Below, piece after piece: positions 1 through 8,938 of a stretch of 58,591 nucleotides of DNA. Made by a program: the position numbers and the translations under genes. How positions within the stretch are numbered: position 1 is the stretch's first letter; every line of letters begins with the position of its first letter. The notes beneath the pieces were generated by a model that made no database searches, was not told the DNA's origin, and saw nothing but the letters and a program-made list of their open reading frames with translations. The stretch is taken from contig NZ_LWEH01000225.1 in NCBI RefSeq assembly GCF_001635455.1, forward strand, positions 1 through 58,591, written 5' to 3'. This stretch comes from Vibrio sp. HI00D65. GTDB taxonomy: Bacteria > Pseudomonadota > Gammaproteobacteria > Enterobacterales > Vibrionaceae.

Positions 1-441
1 TGTGCCCGGCGTGAAGGCCACACTTGGTGTGCCGTCTTCTTCATCCGACGCCGTGAACGTCGCCACCACGGTATCTACCGCCGCGTCGTTTTCATTGAAC
101 GCTGCCTCTGCCACCACATCGATGGTTGGGCCGTCATTTTGAGCGTTATAAGTTGGTGTATCGCTGTCAACCGCCGTCGCATTGTCGCTATCGGTCGCCG
201 TTAGGCTCACCGCTGGCAGTGTCTCGCCTGCATTCACCGCGTCAACACCCGCTTGCGTCAGTACCACATCGGTGCCGCTGATCGCGTAGTAACCATCGGT
301 GTTTGTGCCCGTCGTGAAGGCCACACTTGGTGTGCCGTCTTCTTCATCCGACGCCGTGAACGTCGCCACCACGGTATCTACCGCCGCATCGTTTTCATTG
401 AACGCTGCCTCTGCCACCACATCGATGGTTGGGCCGTCATT
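1..441. repeat. 303-bp tandem repeat inside the adhesin gene
   Basis: Bases 1-138 recur at 304-441 with only two mismatches, giving a 303-bp period, exactly 101 codons. The array clearly continues beyond the left edge. Such high DNA identity implies recent duplication or gene conversion, so copy number may vary between strains and may be mis-assembled from short reads. Confidence 0.9.
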
Positions 442-1500
442 GATTTCCTCCACACCAACATCAACAATAATAGTGTCTGTTCCGCCATTTCCATCGCTAA
501 CAACAACAGTGAAGCTATCATTGCCGTTGTAATTTTCGTTTGGTGTGTAAGTCCAATTACCGTCTTCATCGACAACAACGGTGCCGTTGGATGGATCAGT
601 GCCTTTGGAGAAGTTTAATGAATCACCATCAGTGTCTGATGCTGATAGGCTACCGCTGACTGGGGTATCTTCGTCGGTAGTTGCAGAAACACTATCGATA
701 AGTGGATTGCCATTGACGTCTGTGATAACTGGCGTGTCGTTGGTTGGGTTAACACCAACATTTACGGTGATCGTATCAGTACCGCCTTGGCCATCGGATA
801 CCATGGCAGAGAAACTATCATCACCATTGAAGTCATCGTTTGGAGTGTAAGTCCAGCTTCCGTCACTGTTTAAAACAACTGAACCGTTACCGGGAGATTG
901 TGACAAGCTAAACGTAAGAGCGTCATTATCGTCGTCAGAAGCATTTAATCTACCGCTTACAGGGGTATCTTCATCCGTTGTGAAAGAGACAGTATCTCCG
1001 ACAACAACATTGTTGGGATCTGTAAATATAGGGGCTGTATTTGACTGCGTTGAAGATTCCGAGATAGAGCGATAGGCATCAAGAAGGCTCAAGCTTTGAG
1101 TGCGAGAGATGCCCAACGCTTCCAAGCCTTCGGTTACGAACTCGGTATCAGGGATAGTTTCTTCACCATCTCGCTTAATGGTGCCACTGATGCCTGGACT
1201 TGAACCATTTTGACCGGCAGCCGTCGAGAATTCTTCACCTAATTCAGCGGGATCTTGTCCTTCTTCTAGAGCCTCAAAAATGTTCGCAATATCTTGATCA
1301 AGTTCAAGCTCACCGTCTTCTGGTGAGAAGCGCTTCACGGATACATCGGGGCCATTTGATTCATTTAGAGATTCAAGAACGACATCTCCCGCCTGAAGTG
1401 TTTCACCTTCTTCTAGGACTTTAATAGTGCCATCTATTGAAATAACGATGCGCTGGCCTAGTGCCAATGCACCGCCTAGATTCAATGTTGTAATGTCCAT
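1..1500 (-). CDS. Giant LapA-type adhesin with N-terminal retention module (partial, 3' part outside window)
   Basis: The frame is open from an ATG at 1500 to the window edge (500 codons, no stop), so only the N-terminus is present. Residues 1-100 look like a LapA-type retention module. It includes a TAAG motif at residues 93-96, the site that the periplasmic protease LapG cuts in this family (known for LapA). Residues about 155-355 hold two VCBS/cadherin-like domains of about 100 aa, each with the pattern TDEDTPVSG...GSWTYTPN..FNG.DSF. From about residue 356 a different 101-aa repeat begins (NDGPTIDVVAEAAFNENDAA) and is starting its second copy at the edge. There is no Sec signal, as expected for type I secretion. 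The divergent neighbour encodes a LapE-like outer-membrane channel. The role is inferred: cell-surface adhesion and biofilm, retained in the outer membrane until cut by LapG. Confidence 0.88.
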   Translation of the reverse strand, partial: MDITTLNLGGALALGQRIVISIDGTIKVLEEGETLQAGDVVLESLNESNGPDVSVKRFSPEDGELELDQDIANIFEALEEGQDPAELGEEFSTAAGQNGSSPGISGTIKRDGEETIPDTEFVTEGLEALGISRTQSLSLLDAYRSISESSTQSNTAPIFTDPNNVVVGDTVSFTTDEDTPVSGRLNASDDDNDALTFSLSQSPGNGSVVLNSDGSWTYTPNDDFNGDDSFSAMVSDGQGGTDTITVNVGVNPTNDTPVITDVNGNPLIDSVSATTDEDTPVSGSLSASDTDGDSLNFSKGTDPSNGTVVVDEDGNWTYTPNENYNGNDSFTVVVSDGNGGTDTIIVDVGVEEINDGPTIDVVAEAAFNENDAAVDTVVATFTASDEEDGTPSVAFTTGTNTDGYYAISGTDVVLTQAGVDAVNAGETLPAVSLTATDSDNATAVDSDTPTYNAQNDGPTIDVVAEAAFNENDAAVDTVVATFTASDEEDGTPSVAFTPGT

Positions 1501-1903
1501 ATTAACCCCTAAAAACCCATCTTTTGTTGTCAACGTCAAAATAGTGACATCTCTTTATAATATTAGTTAGAATATAACATCTAGAATCATATTGTTCATA
1601 GTTATGAATCTATTATTTAACAACCTTAGATACAAGGTAATGACAATGATCACAGCAAGTGACAATTCAGGTGATTAAAACATCAATATAAGTTATTGTG
1701 TTAACGAGAGATAATGAGAATATTAATATAAGATTTATGTACCTAAAAACAACATAAACCGCACATCGGTCAGTTAACAAGTTTTACAAACATACACGGT
1801 AGCTTCTAGAGCGAACGTTATTTTTTTGGCGGTTCACCTAAGTTTGATGTCTTTATACAGTAAAGCTCAGATTTTGGTGCCAGTCCATTTGGGGAGACGG
1901 GAA
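1501..1903. promoter_or_regulatory. AT-rich divergent intergenic region between adhesin and LapE-like gene
   Basis: This 403-bp stretch is strongly AT-rich and must carry the promoters for the adhesin (leftward) and the channel/OmpA operon (rightward). I could not place a convincing -35/-10 pair or operator. The reading frame of the channel gene is open across 1826-1903 (TTG at 1826, ATG at 1847), but those starts lack a ribosome binding site. Confidence 0.4.
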
Positions 1904-3211
1904 TTGAATTGCACTCAAGCAACAACATTAGGATCAGCAATCGCATTAAGCTTGACTGCTAGTGCACAAACCTTAGAACAGGCCGTAGGATTTACTTTAC
2001 AAAGTAACCCTGAGATCAAAAGTGCTTACAACGAATACATTAGTAAGCGTTACCTAAACGATGCTTCTGGTGGAGCCTACCGACCTAGTATCGATATAGA
2101 CGGTGGCATAGGATACGAACACACAGACCTTGCCACAAATGCCGATACAACCGACCTGACTCGTAAAGAAGCAACGATCACACTAACCCAACTAATTTGG
2201 GACGGCGCTAACACATCGAATGATATCGACCGTACTGCAGCCGATGCTGAGTCTGTACGCTACCAGCTCCTATCTAACGCTCAAGACATCGCATTAGAAG
2301 TAACTAAAGTCTACCTCGACGCGGTGAAGGCCTATGAAGTACTGTCACTTTCTGAAAGCAATCTAGCAACACACAAAGAGATATACAGCGATATACGCAA
2401 ACGCGTCGAATCTGGGATTGGCTCGACAGCAGATATGTCTCAAGTAGAAGCTCGAATTGCAAAAGCACATGGCAACCTACTCGCGGCTCAAAATAACCTG
2501 TTTGATACTCATACCCAATTCAAGCGACTTGTTGGTCAATCGCCACTAGGACTCACCTTCCCTCGTGCCGATGCGGGCGCTATTCCATACACAATCGATG
2601 GTGCACTGGCAAAAGCATTCAATCAACACCCAGTAATAAAGATAGCGCAAGCCGACGTTGACTCAGCAAAGTTTCAATATAAGCAATCGAAAAGCACCAA
2701 CTACCCAACCGTGTCTTTTGAAGCCGCTCAAACCTGGCGCGATGATGCCGGTGGTACAGAAGGCGGTAGTGATGAGTTCTCTGCAATGGTTCGCTTAAGG
2801 TACAATCTTTATAACGGTGGTTCAGATCAAGACCGCGCTGAGAGTGCAGCCTACCAACTGAATAAAGCCAAAGATCTCCGCGAAAGCACTTATCGCAATG
2901 TCGAAGAAAGTTTGCGTCTTTCCTGGAGTGCGCTTGACCTCACCGTTCAACAAAAAGAGTTCCTATCTGATCACGTAGATTCGGCATCAGATACCGTTAT
3001 CTCCTATGAAAAACAGTATCGCATCGGTAAACGTACCCTTCTCGATTTGCTCAACACCGAGAATGAACTGTTTGAAGCTCGTAAAGGCTATTTGGATGCC
3101 AAGTATGACGAGCAATATGCGAAATATCGCGTGATGAACGCAACTGGTAATCTACTTACCGGCTTGCGAGTTGAGATCCCTGAAGAATGGAATGAAAAGG
3201 TGAATTATTAA
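1904..3211 (+). CDS. LapE/TolC-family outer-membrane channel of type I secretion
   Basis: A protein of about 435 aa from the TolC/AggA/LapE family, the trimeric outer-membrane duct of type I secretion. A signal-like segment ends in LSLTASA before QTLEQAV. Two helical repeat halves with the typical NxE..SAYNEY and LLDLLNTENELFEARKGY segments are visible. I chose the TTG at 1904 because GGGGAGA at 1891-1897 is a good ribosome binding site and this start puts the signal peptide at the N-terminus; ATG 1847 and TTG 1826 are in-frame alternatives with extra residues unlike a signal peptide. Its stop overlaps the next ATG by one base (TAATG), so the two genes are co-transcribed. The divergent adhesin is the obvious cargo. 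The matching ABC and membrane-fusion genes are not in the window. Confidence 0.85.
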   Translation: MNCTQATTLGSAIALSLTASAQTLEQAVGFTLQSNPEIKSAYNEYISKRYLNDASGGAYRPSIDIDGGIGYEHTDLATNADTTDLTRKEATITLTQLIWDGANTSNDIDRTAADAESVRYQLLSNAQDIALEVTKVYLDAVKAYEVLSLSESNLATHKEIYSDIRKRVESGIGSTADMSQVEARIAKAHGNLLAAQNNLFDTHTQFKRLVGQSPLGLTFPRADAGAIPYTIDGALAKAFNQHPVIKIAQADVDSAKFQYKQSKSTNYPTVSFEAAQTWRDDAGGTEGGSDEFSAMVRLRYNLYNGGSDQDRAESAAYQLNKAKDLRESTYRNVEESLRLSWSALDLTVQQKEFLSDHVDSASDTVISYEKQYRIGKRTLLDLLNTENELFEARKGYLDAKYDEQYAKYRVMNATGNLLTGLRVEIPEEWNEKVNY

Positions 3212-3828
3212 TGAAGCTAACAAACACAGTTTTATCGCTTTGCTTCATTGTTGTATCTACCCATGCTTTAGGTAACAACAATGAGGATGAATTTGAATAT
3301 CGTGCCCTTCCGCCTGTCACTCAGATTTACGATCTGCAAGATGACGACAACGATGGGGTAATCAATGCGCGTGATTTGTGTGCCGATACACAGATTGGTG
3401 CAGAAATAGATAACGACGGTTGTGGTTCATATTTCGAATCGTCGGAGAAGAAAGAGCTCCATATACTCTTCGCCAATAACTCTACAGAAATTAACCCAGC
3501 TTTCCTTAATCAGATACGCCAAATGGCTGCCTTTTTGATGCGTTACGGGAGCACTACTATTGAATTGCAAGGTTACGCTAGTAAGGTAGGTAATGCCGAA
3601 CATAATCTTAAGTTGTCAAAAGAGCGTGCTGCCAACGTTAGACGTGCACTTATCAGCAACGGCATTCAACCTTCTAGAGTCAACACCATTGGTCATGGTG
3701 ATGTTGAGTTCAGTCGCAACGACACCGAAATCAACCACGCACTTCACCGTAAAGTCGTTGCTTCTGTGGCCGGTTTTAAAGGAAATATCAAAGAAGAATG
3801 GCACATCTTTACTAAGATTAAAAAGTAA
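3211..3828 (+). CDS. OmpA-family outer-membrane protein with thrombospondin-3-type calcium motif
   Basis: 205 aa with a Sec signal peptide (about residues 1-21). It has a DDDNDGV..ARDLC type 3 thrombospondin-like calcium-binding segment (about 43-57), then an OmpA C-terminal peptidoglycan-binding domain (about 85-190) with LSKERAANVRRALISNG and the NTIGHG signature. There is no eight-strand barrel, so it is a periplasmic or outer-membrane-associated peptidoglycan linker rather than a porin. It is translationally coupled to the LapE-like gene (TAATG). OmpA-like proteins of this kind often accompany adhesin secretion genes in Vibrio and Shewanella. A role in anchoring the secretion duct or adhesin is inferred. 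Confidence 0.82.
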   Translation: MKLTNTVLSLCFIVVSTHALGNNNEDEFEYRALPPVTQIYDLQDDDNDGVINARDLCADTQIGAEIDNDGCGSYFESSEKKELHILFANNSTEINPAFLNQIRQMAAFLMRYGSTTIELQGYASKVGNAEHNLKLSKERAANVRRALISNGIQPSRVNTIGHGDVEFSRNDTEINHALHRKVVASVAGFKGNIKEEWHIFTKIKK

Positions 3829-3846
3829 CTATCGTCGGACCTAACT

Positions 3847-3882
3847 GCACTGAAACGTTATCTTAAGTTAACATTTCAGTGC
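3847..3882 (+). terminator. Hairpin after the LapE/OmpA operon
   Basis: Inverted repeat GCACTGAAA...TTTCAGTGC with arms at 3847-3855 and 3874-3882, extendable inward by GTTA/TAAC with one mismatch. There is no clear U-run, so it is either a weak terminator or a 3'-end stabilising hairpin. Confidence 0.5.
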
Positions 3883-3894
3883 GATGATAATTCC

Positions 3895-3925
3895 TTGAAT
3901 AGCATGTACCTAAGCCGTCTATAAT
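3895..3925 (+). promoter_or_regulatory. Candidate sigma-70 promoter of the DUF2750 gene
   Basis: TTGAAT at 3895-3900 and a perfect TATAAT at 3920-3925 with a 19-bp spacer, about 40 bp before the ATG at 3964. Confidence 0.45.
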
Positions 3926-3963
3926 GTTAATCTTGCCACGTTATCAACATAGAGAATTAATTC

Positions 3964-4314
3964 ATGAGCAAACTAACAGCTGATACTCAAGCAAATCTAG
4001 AACTTTTCGTTTCTGAAACTCAAGAAACTAAACTGGTATGGGGCCTTCGCAACGAAGAAGGTTGGCTAGCATGTGACTCAAGTGAATTCGAAAACAGTGA
4101 AGTGATGCCTTTCTGGTCTTCAAAAGAAGATGCTCAAACTCACAACGTTGAAGAGTGGGCTGACTTTGAAGTACTAGAAATCCCACTAGACATCTTTGTA
4201 GAAGATTGGCTACTAACTCTTGCTGAAGACGGCGTACTGGTAGGTGTTAACTGGAACGAATCTCTAGAAGGCAAAGAGCTTGAACCTTCTGACCTAGCGA
4301 AATTATACATCTAA
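3964..4314 (+). CDS. DUF2750 domain-containing protein
   Basis: 116 aa, acidic, soluble, without signal peptide or membrane segment. The sequence matches the DUF2750 family as I recall it: an N-terminal helix, then W-rich segments (VWGLRNEEGWLACDSSE, FWSSKEDAQ, EEWADFEVLEIPL, DWLLTLAEDGVLVGVNW). The biochemical function of the family is unknown to me. It appears monocistronic: its own promoter precedes it and a hairpin follows. Codon use looks biased toward frequent codons, which suggests decent expression (inference). Confidence 0.8.
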   Translation: MSKLTADTQANLELFVSETQETKLVWGLRNEEGWLACDSSEFENSEVMPFWSSKEDAQTHNVEEWADFEVLEIPLDIFVEDWLLTLAEDGVLVGVNWNESLEGKELEPSDLAKLYI

Positions 4315-4320
4315 TTTCAA

Positions 4321-4351
4321 ATATCGGCCGTACAAATAGTATGGCCGATAT
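4321..4351 (+). terminator. Hairpin downstream of DUF2750 gene
   Basis: Perfect 9-bp inverted repeat ATATCGGCC (4321-4329) / GGCCGATAT (4343-4351), starting 6 bp after the stop codon. It is followed by CTCTCT rather than a clean U-run. Confidence 0.5.
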
Positions 4352-4476
4352 CTCTCTGATAAAACTGAATAAATTAGAGTTCTATTTCGCAATACCTCTT
4401 ACAAATACCCATGAAATTTGAAGCAAGATCAAACTAACCATAGAATATCCTTCTTTATCCTAATTGATAGTTTCCT

Positions 4477-4984
4477 GTGGCTCGTTCGATTTTCCTCAGC
4501 TTTATATTCTTGGTTTACTTTCCAACTCACAGCCAACCAGTCACTCTAAGTCGCTCTTCAGACTCATCTATCACGTTGCCAAATGCGGCTGTTACCGACA
4601 CTCCAAATGCTGATTGGAATGCACTCTATCTTACGACATTGAGTCACTCCCCTTCTCGTGCACTTACCATGCTTCAAACACGCTACATGAGTACAAACTC
4701 GTATGGAAAAAAGCTCTACCTTTTAGGTCTATTATATCAATACATGAGCGAGCGAGAACAACCATTTTATGGCATTGCATCTAACGACAGTGAGTATCAA
4801 GCCATAGAGCAAGCATTTGTTGCCGCGCTCGTTGAAGATAGATGAGCTCTATTCAGTGCTTGACCAAGCTCTATACCAGGCAAAAAGTAACGGCCGAAAC
4901 TGCATCATTGATGCGTATAACGCCCCCATTGACCTGCCTGAGATTATTTATTCTCAGCCTGCTTACGAACCAGTTCAGCCATGA
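4477..4984 (+). pseudogene. Remnant of a GGDEF (diguanylate cyclase) gene with internal deletion
   Basis: The GTG at 4477 opens a 122-codon frame: a signal-like N-terminus (MARSIFLSFIFLVYFPTHS) then a helical, TPR-like sensory start (ALYLTTLSHSPSRALTMLQT...LLGLLYQYMSEREQPFYG), stopping at 4843-4845. In another frame, from 4841 to the stop at 4982-4984, the text reads DELYSVLDQALYQAKSNGRN, the unmistakable C-terminal helix of a GGDEF domain. The start of a periplasmic sensor and the last ~47 residues of a cyclase are therefore joined out of frame, with the whole catalytic core missing. The tail overlaps the 3' end of convergent queC by 41 bp. A complete ancestor would have been a membrane-anchored c-di-GMP synthase. 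Confidence 0.75.
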
Positions 4985-5645
4985 TAGATTCGCGATCATC
5001 TAGGTAGTCGTTTAGGCCAACTTTTCTCAGTTCACATGCCGGGCAATCGCCACAGCCATCGCCGATGATGCCGTTGTAACAAGTCAGGGTTTTATTCCGC
5101 ACAAGCTCAAGTGCTGAGTATTGATCGGCTAAAGCCCAAGTTTCAGCCTTGTTTAGCCACATTAGTGGCGTTTTAATATCCAGCTGCTTGTCCATACCTT
5201 GCACTAACGCAGAGTTCATCGCTTTTACAAAATCATTACGACAATCAGGGTAGCCAGAAAAGTCCGTTTCACATACACCAGTAATCACCGTTTCTGCGCC
5301 AATTTGATATGCGTAAATACCAGCAAGCGTTAAGAACAGAATGTTACGACCAGGAACAAACGAGTTCGGTAATCCGTTCTCTTGCAGTTCATGAGAAACA
5401 GGAATATCGTCACGAGTCAAAGAGCTGATAGCTAGCTCGTTTAAAAGAGTCACATCCATCACTTTATGCGCCTTCGCGCCTAACTCTTTAGCTAGTGATT
5501 CAGCGACTTCAATCTCGAGTTTATGACGCTGACCATAGTCAAACGTAATCGCATGAACTTCATCATACTCTTTCAGTGCTTGAACTAGACATGTGGTTGA
5601 GTCTTGACCACCACTAAATACTACAACTGCTTTTTTCATTTCCAT
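4944..5645 (-). CDS. queC: 7-cyano-7-deazaguanine synthase QueC
   Basis: 233 aa, usual length. QueC converts 7-carboxy-7-deazaguanine to preQ0 using ATP and ammonia, in the cytoplasmic queuosine pathway. The pyrophosphatase P-loop SGGQDS is at residues 11-16, and the four zinc-ligand cysteines are at 189, 198, 201 and 204 (C...CGDCPAC). It lies 57 bp downstream of queE on the same strand, and the pair makes consecutive steps from CPH4 to preQ0. Its 3' end is overlapped by the GGDEF remnant on the other strand. Confidence 0.96.
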   Translation of the reverse strand: MEMKKAVVVFSGGQDSTTCLVQALKEYDEVHAITFDYGQRHKLEIEVAESLAKELGAKAHKVMDVTLLNELAISSLTRDDIPVSHELQENGLPNSFVPGRNILFLTLAGIYAYQIGAETVITGVCETDFSGYPDCRNDFVKAMNSALVQGMDKQLDIKTPLMWLNKAETWALADQYSALELVRNKTLTCYNGIIGDGCGDCPACELRKVGLNDYLDDRESIMAELVRKQAENK

Positions 5646-5702
5646 TCCTACCTAAAACTGACGAGCTTTCTACAACGGGTAAGTACCCTGCAATGTTACA
5701 AA

Positions 5703-6371
5703 CTATGCGATGCTCAAGTACTTATGAGTTTGAATTGATAAGCGCCAGTTGCGCTCAATGCAGGTATCAATACAAAGCTTCGTCGCACGATCTTTTTGGC
5801 TAATTGGTTGTAGAGCAATCACAGTATCGTCAGATACTTCTGCTCGTTCCAGTAAACCATCAAGTTGCTCGATGTCCTTACCTGTCCCTACTGGGTGCTT
5901 AATCTCGTTAGCACGCTGTAAAGCGCTGTCTAAGATTTCCAGTTTCGCTTTCATTGCCACCTTAGGTGACACCGTAACCCAAGTATCTGGTGTCGCTTTT
6001 ACCTCAGATGTACCGCTTGTCTCAATTTGGCAGCGACAGCCGTGTTTCTCAAATGCTTCAGTAAGAGGGACAAGATCATAGATACATGGTTCACCACCTG
6101 TAATCACAATGTGTTTTGCAGTGTAACCTTGCTTGATGTATTCATTCACGATTCCTTGAGCATCAATAGAAGACCAAGTCGGTGAATCCTCTGTCTTAAC
6201 CATGATATCACCAAGGCTAGTCTCGTCTTCTGGCAAAGCTTCCCATGTCTGTTTGGTATCACACCAAGAACAGCCTACGGGGCAAATCTGCAGACGAACA
6301 AAAACAGCAGGAACGCCGGTAAACACGCCCTCCCCCTGGATGGTTTCAAACATTTCGTTAATCTTGTACAA
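5703..6371 (-). CDS. queE: 7-carboxy-7-deazaguanine synthase QueE
   Basis: 222 aa radical SAM enzyme converting 6-carboxytetrahydropterin to 7-carboxy-7-deazaguanine. The [4Fe-4S] cysteines are C30, C34 and C37 (CPVGCSWC). The N-terminal EMFETIQGEG substrate loop and the ITGGEP SAM-binding motif are present. It is first in a queE-queC operon. The long form with about 30 residues between ETIQGEG and the GDIM region resembles the enterobacterial type of QueE. I saw no recognisable preQ1 riboswitch in the 180-bp leader shared with the divergent phosphatase gene. Confidence 0.95.
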   Translation of the reverse strand: MYKINEMFETIQGEGVFTGVPAVFVRLQICPVGCSWCDTKQTWEALPEDETSLGDIMVKTEDSPTWSSIDAQGIVNEYIKQGYTAKHIVITGGEPCIYDLVPLTEAFEKHGCRCQIETSGTSEVKATPDTWVTVSPKVAMKAKLEILDSALQRANEIKHPVGTGKDIEQLDGLLERAEVSDDTVIALQPISQKDRATKLCIDTCIERNWRLSIQTHKYLSIA

Positions 6372-6555
6372 CTTTCCCTCAGCTCAATCATTTGATGAAA
6401 TTAATCAACCGCAGACCTTAAAGCACTTGCCTCTTTTGGTCAAACAAATGAGTACTGATAAATCACTTAATCAAAGCCCTAGCCTAGCGTTTCTAGTTCC
6501 CTTATCCTTTCGCCCATCAGATTTCGTTAGCTTTTTATTTTTAGTAAGGAACAAC

Positions 6556-7365
6556 ATGTACAAACTGATTGCTCTTGATATGGACGGTACGCTGCTCAAC
6601 AGTGATAAAGTAATTTCTCAAGAGAACAAAGACGCAATAGCCAAGGCTCGTGCTGCCGGTGTGAAGGTCGTTCTGGCTTCTGGCCGCCCTTTAGAAGGCA
6701 TGCAGAGCAAACTCGACGAGCTTTCAATTAACGGCGAGGATGACTTTGTACTCTTCTACAATGGCTCTATGGTTCAGAATGTATCGACAAAAGAGATCAT
6801 TCATAGCGAGATCAGTAATGGTAAAGCGGCAAAAGAAATCGCAGCACTTGCCGAGCAGCTTGGTGGCTATGTCCATGCATTCAGCAAAGTTCATGGCTTA
6901 ATTACACCAGAGAACAACGAATACACCGGCATTGAAGCTCGCATTAACGGCTTAGAGATCACCGAATTCGATTTTTCTCAGTTGGAGGACGACCACGAAA
7001 TCATTAAAACCATGATTGTTGCTGAGCCAACGAAACTGACAGACATCATCAGTAAATTGCCACAAGAGCTTAAGAATCGTTTTACTATTGTGCAGAGCGC
7101 TCCTTTCTTCTTAGAGTTCCTCAATCCTAACTCAAACAAAGGTGTCGGTATTGAAGCTATTGCCAAACACTTAGGTATTACAGCCGAAGAAGTTATCTGT
7201 ATGGGCGATGCTGAAAATGACCACCATATGCTCGAATACGCGGGCCTAGGAATTGCAATGGACAACGCGATGGAAGAAACCAAGAATATCGCTGATCATA
7301 TCACTGCAAGCAACGACGACCATGGTGTAGCGGTCGCGATTGAAAAGTTTATCTTCAACTCATAA
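6556..7365 (+). CDS. yidA: Cof-type HAD sugar-phosphatase, YidA-like
   Basis: 269 aa, almost the same length as E. coli YidA. HAD motif I is ALDMDGT with nucleophile D8 and acid D10; motif II SGRP follows the KVVLASGR strand; motif IV is GDAENDHHM. A Cof-type C2 cap lies between, and the CMGDAENDHHMLEYAG block is characteristic. Members dephosphorylate sugar phosphates and related metabolites in the cytoplasm. The frame is open upstream to 6202, but that extension runs antisense to queE; ATG 6556 with TAAGGA at 6545-6550 is the start. A strong terminator follows. Confidence 0.92.
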   Translation: MYKLIALDMDGTLLNSDKVISQENKDAIAKARAAGVKVVLASGRPLEGMQSKLDELSINGEDDFVLFYNGSMVQNVSTKEIIHSEISNGKAAKEIAALAEQLGGYVHAFSKVHGLITPENNEYTGIEARINGLEITEFDFSQLEDDHEIIKTMIVAEPTKLTDIISKLPQELKNRFTIVQSAPFFLEFLNPNSNKGVGIEAIAKHLGITAEEVICMGDAENDHHMLEYAGLGIAMDNAMEETKNIADHITASNDDHGVAVAIEKFIFNS

Positions 7366-7391
7366 CGATTAAATGCCAAATCATTGAGACT

Positions 7392-7420
7392 AAAAAGGCT
7401 GTGCAATGCACAGCCTTTTT
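7392..7420. terminator. Bidirectional rho-independent terminator
   Basis: Perfect 13-bp arms AAAAAGGCTGTGC (7392-7404) and GCACAGCCTTTTT (7408-7420) with a 3-nt loop. It serves yidA on the plus strand and the convergent NUDIX gene on the minus strand. Confidence 0.9.
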
Positions 7421-7442
7421 GTAGTTAACAAGTATCGTTCGA

Positions 7443-8855
7443 CTATTTTCTTGCCCAAGGCATACGAAATGCCACAACACCAAACAAAATCAAAATTGGG
7501 AAACGCAGCGTATCGACAATAAATGAAGCGATACCACTAAATGATACAAAGCTCCCAGCCCAGCTAATCAACAGATTTCCCGCTAACAACATCACCATAA
7601 CACCAAGCACAATCTTAAATGAGAACTTGCCGGTTAAAGGTTTCGAGTCCGTTAACGTTACCAAGCATGCAATAGTCATTAAAATAGCGACCCAGAATGA
7701 GAACGTTGGCAATGGCCAGATAACCGTGAGTACGATTGATAGCAGGCATAAACCCCACCACACACCTTTGGAACTCAATAGCACACTAATATCAACATCG
7801 GGTTTACTATCAAGTCTCACTATATGCCAAGTCGTTAAGGCGCCTAACAAACCGCCCATCAAAACATCACTGAAAAACGCACTGCCTGTATAAGCTTTGA
7901 AAAGCATAATCCAAAATAGCCCAGCTAGCACTATCAGTATCGATTTCTGTTCGAAGATACGTTTTAACTTCCACAACACCAACAAAGTTAAACTCACCCA
8001 TAGCGCTGCCAACAAACTTGGAAAACTATAACCACTGCTCATAACGAGCTTCAATGTTGGAAGATAAGCGTGCGGACGTGGGAAACCAAACCCTTGGTGC
8101 GCGATTAATGTTAGCAGTGTCACCGAAATCAAGGTGAAACCGAACTTCAACGCAAACTTGCGACCAAAATACCAAGCAATTAGCGGCAAAATCACAATGA
8201 AAGCCCACGGTTTTGCGAGTAGATCGGTCAATAGAACCGTATTAGAAAAGATACTAGGTAGGTTATCGAACATGTTTTGCAACGAGACAATCCAACCTAG
8301 TTCAACTTGATGAACTTTTGGCGCTGCCCCCACCAGCTCCGTCACATAAGTCACAGGCTGATTTGTCGCTAATAGAAACAGCTTATAAATCTCAGACCAC
8401 TGTTCTGGGTAGCGGTATTGATTTGCTGGTAGCGCAGTAGGAGGAAGCAACATCGCCCTACTCACTTCCACTCCATAATGCGGAGCAAACCAAATAGGTA
8501 ATTCAAAGCCACCTATCTCGTTTCGAGCTTGATAACTGATCACCTCAGAATCTGAGATACAATCATAAATAACAGCGCTGTCAGTGTAACCAAGTACATC
8601 ACCAACCGTTACGGATAGCCCCGCTTCTTCCCAGGTTTCGCGCTGCGCTGCAATAGCAGGTGATTCACCGGCGACTACGGTGCCTCCTGGGAGAGACAAT
8701 TGCCCCGTGATCAGCTCATCAACTAACACAATTTGATTATCAGCACGTACTACACACAAGGCGCCCGCAATATGATCAGGCAAGGTGTTGTTTGCCAAAG
8801 CGGGAGTAGTACTCAACAGAGAAATAATAAAAATCAATAGATATCGAATAGCCAA
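7443..8855 (-). CDS. Membrane NUDIX hydrolase fused to a PAP2-like domain
   Basis: 470 aa. Residues 1-21 form a signal peptide/anchor ending in PALA. The NUDIX domain spans about 28-165 with the box beginning at G58 (E64, R72-E73, E76-E77, G79), so the NUDIX acid residues are intact. After about residue 185 come 7-8 hydrophobic segments of a PAP2-like fold with FPRPH (258-262) and SGYSFPS (274-280). The usual PAP2 catalytic histidines are not where expected: PSGH reads PSLL and the SR...H...D motif reads GSAFFSD (324-330). The fusion is known in Vibrio as a NUDIX/PAP2 family protein. The NUDIX half probably hydrolyses a nucleoside-diphosphate-linked compound on the periplasmic side; the PAP2 half may be catalytically inactive. 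Confidence 0.83.
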   Translation of the reverse strand: MAIRYLLIFIISLLSTTPALANNTLPDHIAGALCVVRADNQIVLVDELITGQLSLPGGTVVAGESPAIAAQRETWEEAGLSVTVGDVLGYTDSAVIYDCISDSEVISYQARNEIGGFELPIWFAPHYGVEVSRAMLLPPTALPANQYRYPEQWSEIYKLFLLATNQPVTYVTELVGAAPKVHQVELGWIVSLQNMFDNLPSIFSNTVLLTDLLAKPWAFIVILPLIAWYFGRKFALKFGFTLISVTLLTLIAHQGFGFPRPHAYLPTLKLVMSSGYSFPSLLAALWVSLTLLVLWKLKRIFEQKSILIVLAGLFWIMLFKAYTGSAFFSDVLMGGLLGALTTWHIVRLDSKPDVDISVLLSSKGVWWGLCLLSIVLTVIWPLPTFSFWVAILMTIACLVTLTDSKPLTGKFSFKIVLGVMVMLLAGNLLISWAGSFVSFSGIASFIVDTLRFPILILFGVVAFRMPWARK

Positions 8856-8938
8856 CGAATTTACCTACAAATAATAGAAGAAATGGAGACTGCTATCGCA
8901 GTTGAACTATTGTAATGAAACACACACAAAATCGCTGT

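Noticed and set aside
6372..6555. preQ1 riboswitch in front of queE
   Set aside because: The leader was read on the minus strand for the conserved preQ1-I hairpin and A-rich tail; no convincing match.
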